From Verrucomicrobiota bacterium (GTDB lineage Bacteria; Verrucomicrobiota; Verrucomicrobiia; Opitutales; Opitutaceae), in contig JAEWQP010000001.1 of NCBI GenBank assembly GCA_023399155.1, positions 124,001 through 188,000 on the forward strand: 64,000 nt of DNA. Direction: 5' to 3'. A program made the translations under genes and the position numbers. Positions 15,476-26,904 of this stretch are shown here, in pieces. The notes under the pieces are model-generated. The model saw only the letters and a list, made by a program, of their open reading frames with translations, ran no database searches and was not told where the DNA came from. Within the stretch, counting starts at the first letter, position 1. Each line of letters starts with the position of its first letter.

Positions 15476-16440
15476 ACCCCAGGTCGACGCTGTGCCTGGC
15501 CCTGCTCGTCCTCGCCGCGTGCTGCACGCCCGGCGGGGCCGACGCCGCCGGGCTGCCACCGGAGTACTTCCCCGCCGGTGCATCGGCGCCCGCCGACCTC
15601 CCGGGCTGGCGCCAGCTGGCCGCCGAACACCCGCTGCTGGTGCGTGTCGGAAATCCGGATACATCCGCGGCGCCCGGAGGCAATGCCCCCGGTCCCGTCG
15701 CCCTCGATTCGCGATCGGTCTACCTGCGGGTGCTCGACCTGGAGCGCGACCTGCCGGCGGTGGAGGCCGCGCTCGCCACGCCGCGTCTGGTGCTCGACCT
15801 CCGCTTCACGGTCTCCGGGCCACCGGAGGCCCGGCGGCTGGGACAGCTTCTCGCCCGCAGCACGCTGGATCTGCCGTCACCCGTGCGAGGCGCCGGGCCC
15901 ATCATCCTCGAGCCGGCGGCCACGCGCGCACCCGAGCAACTCACCGTGGTCCTGGTAAACGGCGGCACGCGCGGTCCGGTTGAAGCCGTTCTCGCCGCGC
16001 TCCAAATGCGCGGCGACGCGCTGCTCACGGGAACAGCCACCGCAGGCGACACCGGCTGGTTCGAGACGCCAGCCGGAATGGCGGGCGTTCAGGTGATTTC
16101 CGGCGAGTTCCGACCCGCTCCCAGTGTGTCGATCCTCGGCCGCGGCGTGCAGCCTGCGCTCGAGGTCGAGGTGAGCGCCGCCGATGATCGCGCCGCCTAC
16201 GCCGCGTTCTTCGAAGACACCGCATTGCCGGAGTTGCTGGATCCCACGGTCGACAAATCGCGCTTCGACGAAGCCGCGCTGCTCGAGCGCCATGGGCGGA
16301 CGCGCGCACCGCGTCGCGCGACGCAGGGAACAGCGGCCGACGACAAGTCCGCCGAGGTCGCGCCACCGGCAATCGACCGCATCCTCCAGCGAGGCGTGAA
16401 TGCCGTCGTCGCGTTCGACGTGCTGCGGTCCGGCCCGTGA
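15472..16440 (+). CDS. exported S41-peptidase-like protein lacking catalytic residues
   Basis: The 322-residue product starts MNPRSTLCLALLVLAACCTP; LAAC fits a lipobox, so it is probably a lipoprotein. Residues about 155-195 (LTVVLVNGGTRGPVEAVLAA, then LLTGTATAGD) resemble the core of S41/tail-specific proteases, VLVNxxTASASE...LVGxxTxGKG. The catalytic Ser position reads Gly-Pro and the Lys of the GKG turn reads Asp, so it should be inactive. The N-terminal part has a pattern like the S41 interdomain segment (PRLVLDLRF). It may bind peptides or have been recruited as a scaffold. The gene overlaps purD by 4 bp. The similarity is by eye only. Confidence 0.55.
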   Translation: MNPRSTLCLALLVLAACCTPGGADAAGLPPEYFPAGASAPADLPGWRQLAAEHPLLVRVGNPDTSAAPGGNAPGPVALDSRSVYLRVLDLERDLPAVEAALATPRLVLDLRFTVSGPPEARRLGQLLARSTLDLPSPVRGAGPIILEPAATRAPEQLTVVLVNGGTRGPVEAVLAALQMRGDALLTGTATAGDTGWFETPAGMAGVQVISGEFRPAPSVSILGRGVQPALEVEVSAADDRAAYAAFFEDTALPELLDPTVDKSRFDEAALLERHGRTRAPRRATQGTAADDKSAEVAPPAIDRILQRGVNAVVAFDVLRSGP

Positions 16441-16644
16441 GCCTCGCATGGTTGTGACCTTCGCGCGCCGTCGGGAAACCGACGATTCGCATTCAGACTC
16501 GTTATTCGCTGATTGCTAACAACTAACATAACAAGACGACTCCGCACACCGGTCCGAGATGTCGGAAGAGATTACGTTGCGTGTCCTTTTGATGCCATGC
16601 GGCTGCGGACCGAAATCAGCCGCATCTCGCTGTCATCATGCGCC

Positions 16645-16685
16645 TTGCATTCTCGTCATGCAAAGTGCAGGACCGGTGGTATAAC
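16645..16685 (+). promoter_or_regulatory. inverted repeat and possible -10 element upstream of the VPDTS-CTERM gene
   Basis: TTGCAT (16645-16650) and ATGCAA (16658-16663) form an inverted repeat with a 7-bp spacer. Sixteen bases later TATAAC (16680-16685) could serve as a -10 box, 29 bp before the ATG at 16715. The 274-bp gap (16441-16714) is visibly richer in A+T than its surroundings, as expected of a promoter region. A repressor or activator site is plausible but not shown. Confidence 0.35.
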
Positions 16686-16714
16686 TTCCGCTGTAGCTGG
16701 CTAGTCATTCTTCT

Positions 16715-17242
16715 ATGCTCTCCATTAAGAACTCACTGAAGCCAGCTCTCGTCATCACGGCTTTGCTCGCTTCATCCCTCCAAGCGTTCGCCGTTGCCTT
16801 CACCGTTGGCGGCAGCTCTTCCTTCGATTCCACGTGGGCGTCCGGCGCGTGGTCAGGCAAGGGAAGCGACGATTTCTACAAGCAGAATTTCGGGGACGCG
16901 GAAGAGGGACCCCAAGCCGATCTGTTCTCCACAGAGTGGGGAAATTTCAAGAAGGGCGGTGACGCTCTTCTCGCGATCATCACCTGGTCGCCCGGGACGG
17001 TGTTCGACCTTTCGTCGCTCTGGCTCAAGGCCGGCAAGTCGACTTGGTTTGCCACCAACGTGGCGGCCTTCGACGCGACGGTGCACACGAGCATCAGGCT
17101 TTACGCTCCGGCTAAATACGGGATCTCCAACGTGGGCATGCATGGCACGATCACCACAGTTCCCGACACCTCCAGCACGGTCGCGCTCCTGGGCCTGGGT
17201 CTCGGCGTACTGGGGCTGGTCGCGCGTCGCCGGAAGGCCTGA
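16715..17242 (+). CDS. secreted protein with VPDxS-CTERM sorting tail
   Basis: The 175-residue protein has a signal peptide (KPALVITALLASSLQAFA). Its central domain is rich in Ser, Trp and Gly and contains FDLSSLWLKAGKSTWFATNV. The last 27 residues begin VPDTSSTVALLGLGLGVLGL and end in ARRRKA. This is the VPDSG-CTERM layout (VPD motif, hydrophobic helix, basic end), with Thr-Ser in place of Ser-Gly. Such tails direct proteins to an exosortase/archaeosortase-type processing enzyme, and the class is characteristic of Verrucomicrobia. The protein would be surface-exposed or extracellular matrix material. No exosortase gene is in the window. A terminator follows the gene. Confidence 0.85.
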   Translation: MLSIKNSLKPALVITALLASSLQAFAVAFTVGGSSSFDSTWASGAWSGKGSDDFYKQNFGDAEEGPQADLFSTEWGNFKKGGDALLAIITWSPGTVFDLSSLWLKAGKSTWFATNVAAFDATVHTSIRLYAPAKYGISNVGMHGTITTVPDTSSTVALLGLGLGVLGLVARRRKA

Positions 17243-17273
17243 AGTCACCGCAGCGACCGAATCCGCTTCTTCT

Positions 17274-17309
17274 GAACGCGCGGCCTTCCGGTCGCGCGTT
17301 CTTTGTTTT
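17274..17309 (+). terminator. Rho-independent terminator after the VPDTS-CTERM gene
   Basis: A 12-bp stem with one mismatch (arms 17274-17285 and 17290-17301, loop TTCC) is followed by TTTGTTTT. It begins 32 bp after the stop codon. Confidence 0.85.
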
Positions 17310-17410
17310 CGCAAATCGACATGGGGCGCGTGACGGTGCCCGAAGTCGTTGCGCATCCTTCGATTGACTCGCTCCGCGTCTCGGTCGACAGTCGCGCGCC
17401 TTCCGCCACG

Positions 17411-17923
17411 ATGACCGAACATCCCGGCCATGTCCTGTTCGTCTGCACGGCGAATACTTGTCGCAGCCCCATGGCCGCTGCGCTGCTTCGACATGCCCTC
17501 GCCGCGGAGGCGGAACCGTTGAAGTCGCTGCCCGTGATCTCCGCCGGCGTGTCAGCGATGTCCGGCTATCCCGCCGCCGCCAACGCGGTCCAGGCCCTGC
17601 GAAAGGTCGGCATCCTGCTCGCGGATCATCGCAGCCAGCGCGTGACCCAGGAGATGCTCAACCAGGCGCTGGCGGTGTTCTGCATGACCGAGTCGCACCG
17701 CGCGATGCTGGAGATGGACTTCGATCCGCTGCCGCAGCATTTGCATCTGATGCGCGAACTGATGCCGGGTATGGAGCCGGATATCCCGGATCCTTTCGGC
17801 ATGAATCTCAGCGCCTACGAGGCGAGCCGCGATTCGATGGTCGAGGCGATCCCCTCCCTCGTGGCGTTTCTCCGCACGCTCGTGATCGAACCTGCAGCGG
17901 AGCCGGGCCCGGGCGAAGGCTGA
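17411..17923 (+). CDS. low-molecular-weight phosphatase, probable protein-arginine phosphatase (YwlE type)
   Basis: The 170-residue protein (from the ATG at 17411) has the P-loop VCTANTCRSPMAA with Cys12 and Arg18, and the general acid Asp in IPDPFG. The residue before the second Cys is Thr16. In B. subtilis YwlE (CTGNTCRS) the Thr at this place gives selectivity for phospho-arginine, whereas tyrosine phosphatases have Ile or Leu. It is therefore more likely a protein-arginine phosphatase than a tyrosine phosphatase. In Bacillus, ywlE also lies near glyA; here glyA follows 192 bp downstream. No McsB kinase is visible. In-frame starts further up at 17303 and 17321 would add residues of no known domain. 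Confidence 0.82.
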   Translation: MTEHPGHVLFVCTANTCRSPMAAALLRHALAAEAEPLKSLPVISAGVSAMSGYPAAANAVQALRKVGILLADHRSQRVTQEMLNQALAVFCMTESHRAMLEMDFDPLPQHLHLMRELMPGMEPDIPDPFGMNLSAYEASRDSMVEAIPSLVAFLRTLVIEPAAEPGPGEG

Positions 17924-17928
17924 AACAC

Positions 17929-17952
17929 CGCTCCGCTGACGCCCGCGGAGCG
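17929..17952 (+). terminator. hairpin after the phosphatase gene
   Basis: An 8-bp GC stem (arms CGCTCCGC and GCGGAGCG, 8-nt loop) begins 5 bp after the stop codon. There is no T tract, so termination is uncertain. Confidence 0.3.
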
Positions 17953-18115
17953 CAACTCACCGCCTCCGCCGACCGCGGCGCCTGCGCTCTTCTCAAACGC
18001 CACGGTATCGCAGAAACGGCTCGCCCGCCGCGGCAACCGCGAACTTCGTCGGCACGATCACTGTGGACTCGCCTGTCCCGCCGGTCCTCGCTAGCGCATC
18101 GCTTTTCTTCGATCC

Positions 18116-19396
18116 ATGTCCAACGCCCAAGCCGCCACTTCCTTCCTCAATGCCGGACCGCTCGCGCAGGTCGATCCCGAGATCAGCGCCGCGATCGGAC
18201 GTGAACTCAAGCGTCAGCAGACGCACATCGAACTCATCGCGTCGGAGAACTTCACCCTCCCCGCGGTCATGGAAGCGCAGGGCAGTGTCCTGACCAACAA
18301 GTACGCCGAGGGCTATCCTGCCAAGCGCTGGTACGGCGGCTGCGAGTTCGTCGACCAGGTCGAGAACCTCGCGATCGAGCGGGCGAAGAAACTCTTCGGG
18401 GCCGAGCACGCCAACGTCCAGCCCCACTCCGGATCGCAGGCGAACTTCGCGGTCTACACCGCCATGCTCCAGCCCGGCGACAAGCTCCTGGGCATGAATC
18501 TTTCCCACGGTGGACACCTCACCCACGGCAATCCGGCGAACTTCTCCGGCAAGTTGTACCAGTTCGTGCAATACGGCGTGCGCGAGGACACCGGCCTGAT
18601 CGACTACGATGAACTCGCCGCCTTGGCGCAGCGCGAGAAGCCGAAGATGATCACCGTGGGCGCCAGCGCGTACTCTCGCACGATCGACTTCGCGCGCATG
18701 GGCGAGATCGCCCGCAGCGTCGGCGCGCTCCTCTTCGCCGACATCGCCCACATCGCGGGCCTCGTCGCCGCAGGCGTCCACCCCTCGCCCGTGCCGCACG
18801 CCGACTTTGTCACGACCACGACCCACAAGACGCTGCGCGGCCCGCGCGGCGGCCTGATCCTCTGCCGCGCGCAGCACGCCAAGGCACTCGACTCGGCCAT
18901 GTTCCCCGGCGGCCAGGGCGGCCCGCTCATGCACGTGATCGCGGCCAAGGCCGTGTGCTTCCTCGAGGCGATGAAACCGGATTTTGTCGGGTATCAGAAG
19001 CAGGTCGTGGCCAACGCCCGGGCGCTCGCCGAGGCGATGGCAAAACGCGGCTACAAGATCGTCTCCGGCGGCACCGACAATCACCTCATGCTCGTCGACC
19101 TGCGCCAGAACCTGCCGGACCTCACGGCCAAGAAGGCCCAGGAGGCGCTCGACCTTGCGAACATCACCACGAACAAGAACACAGTGCCGTTTGAGACGCG
19201 CAGCCCGTTCCAGGCCAGCGGAGTGCGGCTTGGGACGCCGGCCGTGACCACGCGCGGCATGCGCGAGGCCGAGATGGACACGATCGCCGACGCGATCGAT
19301 ACGGTTCTGCGCGCTCCCGAAAGCGAGGAGGCCCGGGCGGCCGCAAAGTCCAAGGTGCTCGCCCTTTGCGCGCGGTTTCCCCTGCCCTACGCATGA
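18116..19396 (+). CDS. glyA: serine hydroxymethyltransferase
   Basis: The 426-residue fold-type I PLP enzyme is complete. It shows IELIASENFTLPAVMEAQGS, TNKYAEGYPAKRWYGGCEFV, NVQPHSGSQANFAVY and the PLP-lysine motif TTTTHKTLRGPRGG. It converts serine and tetrahydrofolate to glycine and 5,10-methylene-tetrahydrofolate in the cytoplasm. It thereby supplies glycine for PurD and one-carbon units for purine and thymidylate synthesis. The ATG at 18116 is preceded by TCTTCGATCC and no Shine-Dalgarno site. The next gene is on the opposite strand and convergent. Confidence 0.98.
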   Translation: MSNAQAATSFLNAGPLAQVDPEISAAIGRELKRQQTHIELIASENFTLPAVMEAQGSVLTNKYAEGYPAKRWYGGCEFVDQVENLAIERAKKLFGAEHANVQPHSGSQANFAVYTAMLQPGDKLLGMNLSHGGHLTHGNPANFSGKLYQFVQYGVREDTGLIDYDELAALAQREKPKMITVGASAYSRTIDFARMGEIARSVGALLFADIAHIAGLVAAGVHPSPVPHADFVTTTTHKTLRGPRGGLILCRAQHAKALDSAMFPGGQGGPLMHVIAAKAVCFLEAMKPDFVGYQKQVVANARALAEAMAKRGYKIVSGGTDNHLMLVDLRQNLPDLTAKKAQEALDLANITTNKNTVPFETRSPFQASGVRLGTPAVTTRGMREAEMDTIADAIDTVLRAPESEEARAAAKSKVLALCARFPLPYA

Positions 19397-19483
19397 GTTC
19401 CGGAGTCGGCACCTCCCTCGAACGGCCCGCGCGCAGCCCAAGCCACGATGCCGGGGTATAAACAGCTCGGATACACCTGGCGC

Positions 19484-22435
19484 CTATAGGAGTTCCGAGA
19501 GCAGAGCGAGGGCGCGATCCTGGCCGACCTTGGCGCTGTCGATCACGACCGTGCCGTGCCGGTCGGTGACGACGAGCTGCGGGATGCTGTCGCCGAAGAG
19601 GCCCTGGAAGGCGGGGAGTTGGTCGCGGCTGGTGAACGTCAGCATCGGCCAGTCGATCCCGAGGCCGGCGGCATACTCGCGGGCGGCGGCCGGGGTCTTG
19701 TCCCCGGAGAGGAAGAGGAACGTCACCTCCCCCGCCGCGGGCCGCCTGTCGGCGATCGTCTTGACCAGCTTCGGCGCGAAGACCTTGCACGGAGGGCACC
19801 ATCCCGCACCCATGTACATGACGACATACTTGGGGCGGGCGTTGAGATCGAGCTTCGCCGGTCGCTGCGTCGCGGGATCGACGGGCCGTGCCGCGGCAAA
19901 CTCCTCCAGCAGGCGGCCGCGCGCACCGCGCTGATCGGCGAGCAGGTCGCGGGCCCGCGCGAAGAGATCGGTGTTCGCGGGCTCGATGTTGAACCCGATA
20001 TTCACTTTCGGGATACGTACGAGCAGCTGGTTGCGTTCGTAACCGAGCAACAGCACGGGGCTGCCGGGCCGCTGGCTGGGGGCCCCGGGGAGCTCGATCG
20101 GCACGGTGAGCTTGATCTCGTAGGGCCAGAACTCGGGCGAGCGGGCGAGCTTCGCGTAGGTCAGCTCACGCTGCTCCGGCGTGAGGCCCGCCCAGGCCGT
20201 GTTGGCGACATCGAGCACGTCCGTGGCCTCGGGTTCGACGGAGAACGTGATCGCGCCGCGGCTGGCACTGGCGACGACCTCCTTCGGCTTCAGTTCGATG
20301 ACGGCGATGGGGCTACCCGCGCGGACAACGGCACCGTCGGCGAAGCGCAACTCGCGGCCGAGCTTGGCCTGGGCGGGCCAGGCCTCGCGCTTGCGCACGA
20401 GCTGCGTCCAGGTTAAGGGCTCGACGGGAGCGGCGCCCGTGAGCGGGGTCGCGGTCGTTGCACGTATCGGCTGGGCCGTGACTGCGGTGGCCGTGACCTG
20501 GACGGCAGCGGCGGGCTCCGTCGCGCGCGCGATGTCGGCGCTGCCTTCGGCCGAAGCCGCCGGGCCCGCCGCGATGGCCGCGTCGAGGTCGAAGTCGGCT
20601 GACGGCGTGACCGTGTGCCGCTTGATCCCCTCGTCGTCGATCGAGAGCAGATGAAACTTTCCGTCCGCACCCCGATGCGTCCACCCGAGATACTTCTGCA
20701 GTTCAGCATTGAGGGCGTGGGGCGGGACCCGCAGCGCCTCCCGACCATTCACGTAGACACACATGTCCATGCCCTTCGCGGCGGTCCTGGGTTTCTCAAG
20801 ATTGACCCAGACGAAGTGTTTGCCATCCGGGGTAAACGTCCGGCCCAGGAACCGTGCGGACTCCGTGGTCCAAAGCACATGTCCGTCGACGAGCACATGC
20901 GGCTCGTATTTGCCCTTTGGCCGTGTCGGGAGCGCGAAGCGCGTTCCCGTCTCGCTGAACACGATCCGGGTCGCGTCGCCGAACGGCCCGGTGCCGTTGT
21001 ATCCGGGCGCGTACCACTGGCTGGGGATCAGGTCGCCCGTCAAGGCCATGGGCTCGCCATCAAGATAGACCACGGGTTCGCGTCCGCCGACGACGAATGC
21101 GCTGTGCGCGCCGTCAGCGCTGAACTGCAGCGACTCCGGCACCACCGCGGGTCGCGCGTTGGCATTGCCCACGCGCCACTCCGGGGAGGTGAACATCCTG
21201 CCGTCGACCACCACGCCGGATTGCCCGTTTTCGAACGTGACCTGATAGCCGTAGCGCGACCCCTTGGGCGCGAACACGGGATCGTCCACGTTCTTGTAGC
21301 CGTCGGATTCCAGGCCGTTCACCAGCGGGAACTCGAGGCCGCCGCTGAACGCGACGGCGATGCAGACGGAGGAGTCGGCCGAAAAGCCCGCGTAGACGCG
21401 CTCGGTCGCGAGCCCGATGGGCTGGATGGCCTGGTAGTTCTGGCTGCGTTTGCCATCGAGCCACAGCCAGTCCTGGCCGGTGCCGCTCGATCCCTTGATG
21501 GCGAGGCGTTTTCCGTTCGGGCTGAACATCAGTTCCTGCGCGCCCGCGGTGTCGGGCAGGATCTTTCCGTCGAGCCAGACGCCCTCGCTCGTCACCGCGG
21601 CGATGCGGTTGTCCGCGGAGATCGTCGCGCGTCGGATCGCCACATCGGTATTGAGCACCTTGCCGTCGAGCAGGAGGACGGGCAGGCCGTCGCGCTCGGC
21701 GAAGGCGAGCAGTTTGCCGTTGGGCAGGAATCGCGGCATCACGCCGAAATACGAGGCGACCTGGCCGTCGATCATGAGGCGGCCGCGGTCGTTCTTGGGG
21801 TCGGTGAACGTGGCCACGGCGTGGCGTTTCTCGTCGGGGCTGAACGCTGGCGCCGCAAAGGATCCGCCAAGGATGCGTTCCGGAAGTCGGCGCCCATCCA
21901 TGAACACGTGGTAGGCGCCGCTCGGCTGGCCGTCGGGGTCGTGGGTGGCGACGAACCAGACGTGCTTTCCCTGGGGTGAAAAGCGGATCGTCTGCGGGCT
22001 GCCGTCGATGGCGCGCGCGTAGTACGGTGCGCGGTGCACTTCCTTGCCGTCGATGATGACGACGTACTCCTCACCCTGCAGGCCGATGTAGCCGTAGCGG
22101 GCGCCGTCGGCGCTGAACATCACGGGATGGTCGAGCGCATCCTGCCCGGTGAGCGCGGGAAACCGCTGACGCCCCAGCATGGGGTTGCCCGTGGCGGCGA
22201 GGAGGCTATCGAAACGCGGACCGGCCTCGCCGTCGATCGTGACCACCATCCGGCTGCCCTGACGGACGACCGCGGATACGCGGCCGTTGCTCGCGACGTG
22301 CACGGAGATCGCGTTGGCCGGTGCGAGGAGGGTTGACTCAACCGAGGGTTCGGCGTGAGCGAGGAAGCCGAGGGTGAGGAACGCGGCGAGGAACGGCAGC
22401 CAGCGGCCGCGGGCGGGGGATGTTGTCGTCGTCAT
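19484..22435 (-). CDS. exported beta-propeller protein fused to a thioredoxin-like domain
   Basis: The 983-residue protein has a signal peptide (LPFLAAFLTLGFLAHA). About 600 residues of TolB/WD40-like blades follow, each with a short D-G-K/R/E turn (for example LLLDGKVL, VWLDGKIL, LWLDGKRS, VVVDGRMF, VYLDGEPM, VLVDGHVL) and FSPDEKRHAVA- or FSADGAHSAFV-like strands. A linker domain (about 660-860) leads to a C-terminal thioredoxin/nucleoredoxin-like domain, VVMYMGAGWCPPCKVFAPKL, with redox Cys880 and Cys883. Only about eight full blades are clear. It is expected in the periplasm, where the thioredoxin part could reduce or form disulfides. The job of the propeller is unknown. Its start codon is followed upstream by a 690-bp gap. 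Confidence 0.75.
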   Translation of the reverse strand: MTTTTSPARGRWLPFLAAFLTLGFLAHAEPSVESTLLAPANAISVHVASNGRVSAVVRQGSRMVVTIDGEAGPRFDSLLAATGNPMLGRQRFPALTGQDALDHPVMFSADGARYGYIGLQGEEYVVIIDGKEVHRAPYYARAIDGSPQTIRFSPQGKHVWFVATHDPDGQPSGAYHVFMDGRRLPERILGGSFAAPAFSPDEKRHAVATFTDPKNDRGRLMIDGQVASYFGVMPRFLPNGKLLAFAERDGLPVLLLDGKVLNTDVAIRRATISADNRIAAVTSEGVWLDGKILPDTAGAQELMFSPNGKRLAIKGSSGTGQDWLWLDGKRSQNYQAIQPIGLATERVYAGFSADSSVCIAVAFSGGLEFPLVNGLESDGYKNVDDPVFAPKGSRYGYQVTFENGQSGVVVDGRMFTSPEWRVGNANARPAVVPESLQFSADGAHSAFVVGGREPVVYLDGEPMALTGDLIPSQWYAPGYNGTGPFGDATRIVFSETGTRFALPTRPKGKYEPHVLVDGHVLWTTESARFLGRTFTPDGKHFVWVNLEKPRTAAKGMDMCVYVNGREALRVPPHALNAELQKYLGWTHRGADGKFHLLSIDDEGIKRHTVTPSADFDLDAAIAAGPAASAEGSADIARATEPAAAVQVTATAVTAQPIRATTATPLTGAAPVEPLTWTQLVRKREAWPAQAKLGRELRFADGAVVRAGSPIAVIELKPKEVVASASRGAITFSVEPEATDVLDVANTAWAGLTPEQRELTYAKLARSPEFWPYEIKLTVPIELPGAPSQRPGSPVLLLGYERNQLLVRIPKVNIGFNIEPANTDLFARARDLLADQRGARGRLLEEFAAARPVDPATQRPAKLDLNARPKYVVMYMGAGWCPPCKVFAPKLVKTIADRRPAAGEVTFLFLSGDKTPAAAREYAAGLGIDWPMLTFTSRDQLPAFQGLFGDSIPQLVVTDRHGTVVIDSAKVGQDRALALLSELL

Positions 22436-23126
22436 AGGTCAAGACTGGGTGGCTCTTGGGTGATGGCGGTGGCGGGAGGCGGTGGTAGAACCGACCTTTC
22501 GCCCGGAGGGGGGGCGCACACCGGCCGTGCGGCACGAGCAGACAGCGCACCGAAACACGGCCGAGCACGAAGAACCGCTCCGGCCGCCGCTCGAGGAGGG
22601 CCGCCGGGGCGTGACAACGCTGCGCGCCCGGACGTCCGGGCTCAAGCCTTTGCTCGTGCCGGAGCGTCCGCGCCTCGTGCGTATACGCATCTTCACAGCC
22701 CGCTTCGACGCCGGGCCGGGGCAGCACATTCAACGATTCCGCCTTGCGCATCCACACGCCGCAGCCGATCCGTCAAGGTCCTCGAGTTGGCTCGAGGACC
22801 ATCGACAGCGCATCGGACGAGCCGAATCACCCGGACCCCTCGTCGAAATGCACATCTGCGAGTGGGAGGCGAAAGTCGCCACAGCGGATACTCCACCCAA
22901 CGAAGCCAGCACCCCGGATCGCCGAGATCCCAGAGCGCACCGGGGACGAATCGCGTACAGACATCGACGCGAGCACGCGTCTCCCGATGAATAGCGGTCC
23001 AGCGTCGCCCCGCAACCCTCGCGCATCTGTCGCCAACCCATGCGAAGCGTGTCCGGCAGGCCGCTGGCATAGTGCGCCCGTCCTTCGGGTGCACCCCAGC
23101 CCACCTCAACACCACGTTTTATTGCC
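22436..23126. other. long gene-free gap upstream of the PFOR gene
   Basis: About 690 bp separate the divergent propeller/thioredoxin gene and the PFOR gene. Open frames up to 170 codons exist on both strands but are Arg/Pro-rich, overlap one another and have no recognisable start context or domain. The only clear structure is a perfect hairpin at 22777-22800. The gap probably holds promoters for both genes; I could not pick out convincing -35/-10 boxes. Confidence 0.5.
22777..22800. repeat. perfect 10-bp inverted repeat
   Basis: Arms GGTCCTCGAG and CTCGAGGACC surround the loop TTGG in the middle of the gap upstream of the PFOR gene. There is no T tract on either strand. It could be an operator or a structured leader. 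Confidence 0.5.
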
Positions 23127-26747
<3,621 letters not shown>

Positions 26748-26800
26748 GTCCACGATCGAGCCCGCAGTCTGACATGAACGTCCCGGTGCCGAACCCCAAG

Positions 26801-26873
26801 GGCGGGCGGTTTCTCCGAAACCGCCGCGTGCGCCAATCGATACACGCGGCGGGCTCGGAGAGCCCGCTCCACC
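26801..26873. repeat. REP-like double-hairpin element, copy B
   Basis: Hairpin one has arms GGCGGTTT (26805-26812) and AAACCGCC (26818-26825) around CTCCG. Hairpin two has GCGGGCT (26849-26855) and AGCCCGC (26861-26867) around CGGAG. The halves are joined by a CCGCG...GCGGC linker as in copy A; the terminal repeats are degenerate. It lies between the PFOR gene and the next gene of the same unit. Confidence 0.65.
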
Positions 26874-26904
26874 CCAGGAATCGAACCGTCCAAGTCCGCA
26901 TACC

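Noticed and set aside
16513..16704. 63-codon open frame in front of the VPDTS-CTERM gene
   Set aside because: It overlaps the AT-rich promoter region and has no domain or start context.
17924..18115. Glycine riboswitch upstream of glyA
   Set aside because: Only a simple hairpin (17929-17952) is present; no conserved glycine aptamer core was found.
22482..22994. 170-codon open frame (and minus-strand frames up to 145 codons) in the long gap
   Set aside because: Arg/Pro/Ser-rich composition and mutual overlap on both strands are typical of non-coding GC-rich DNA.
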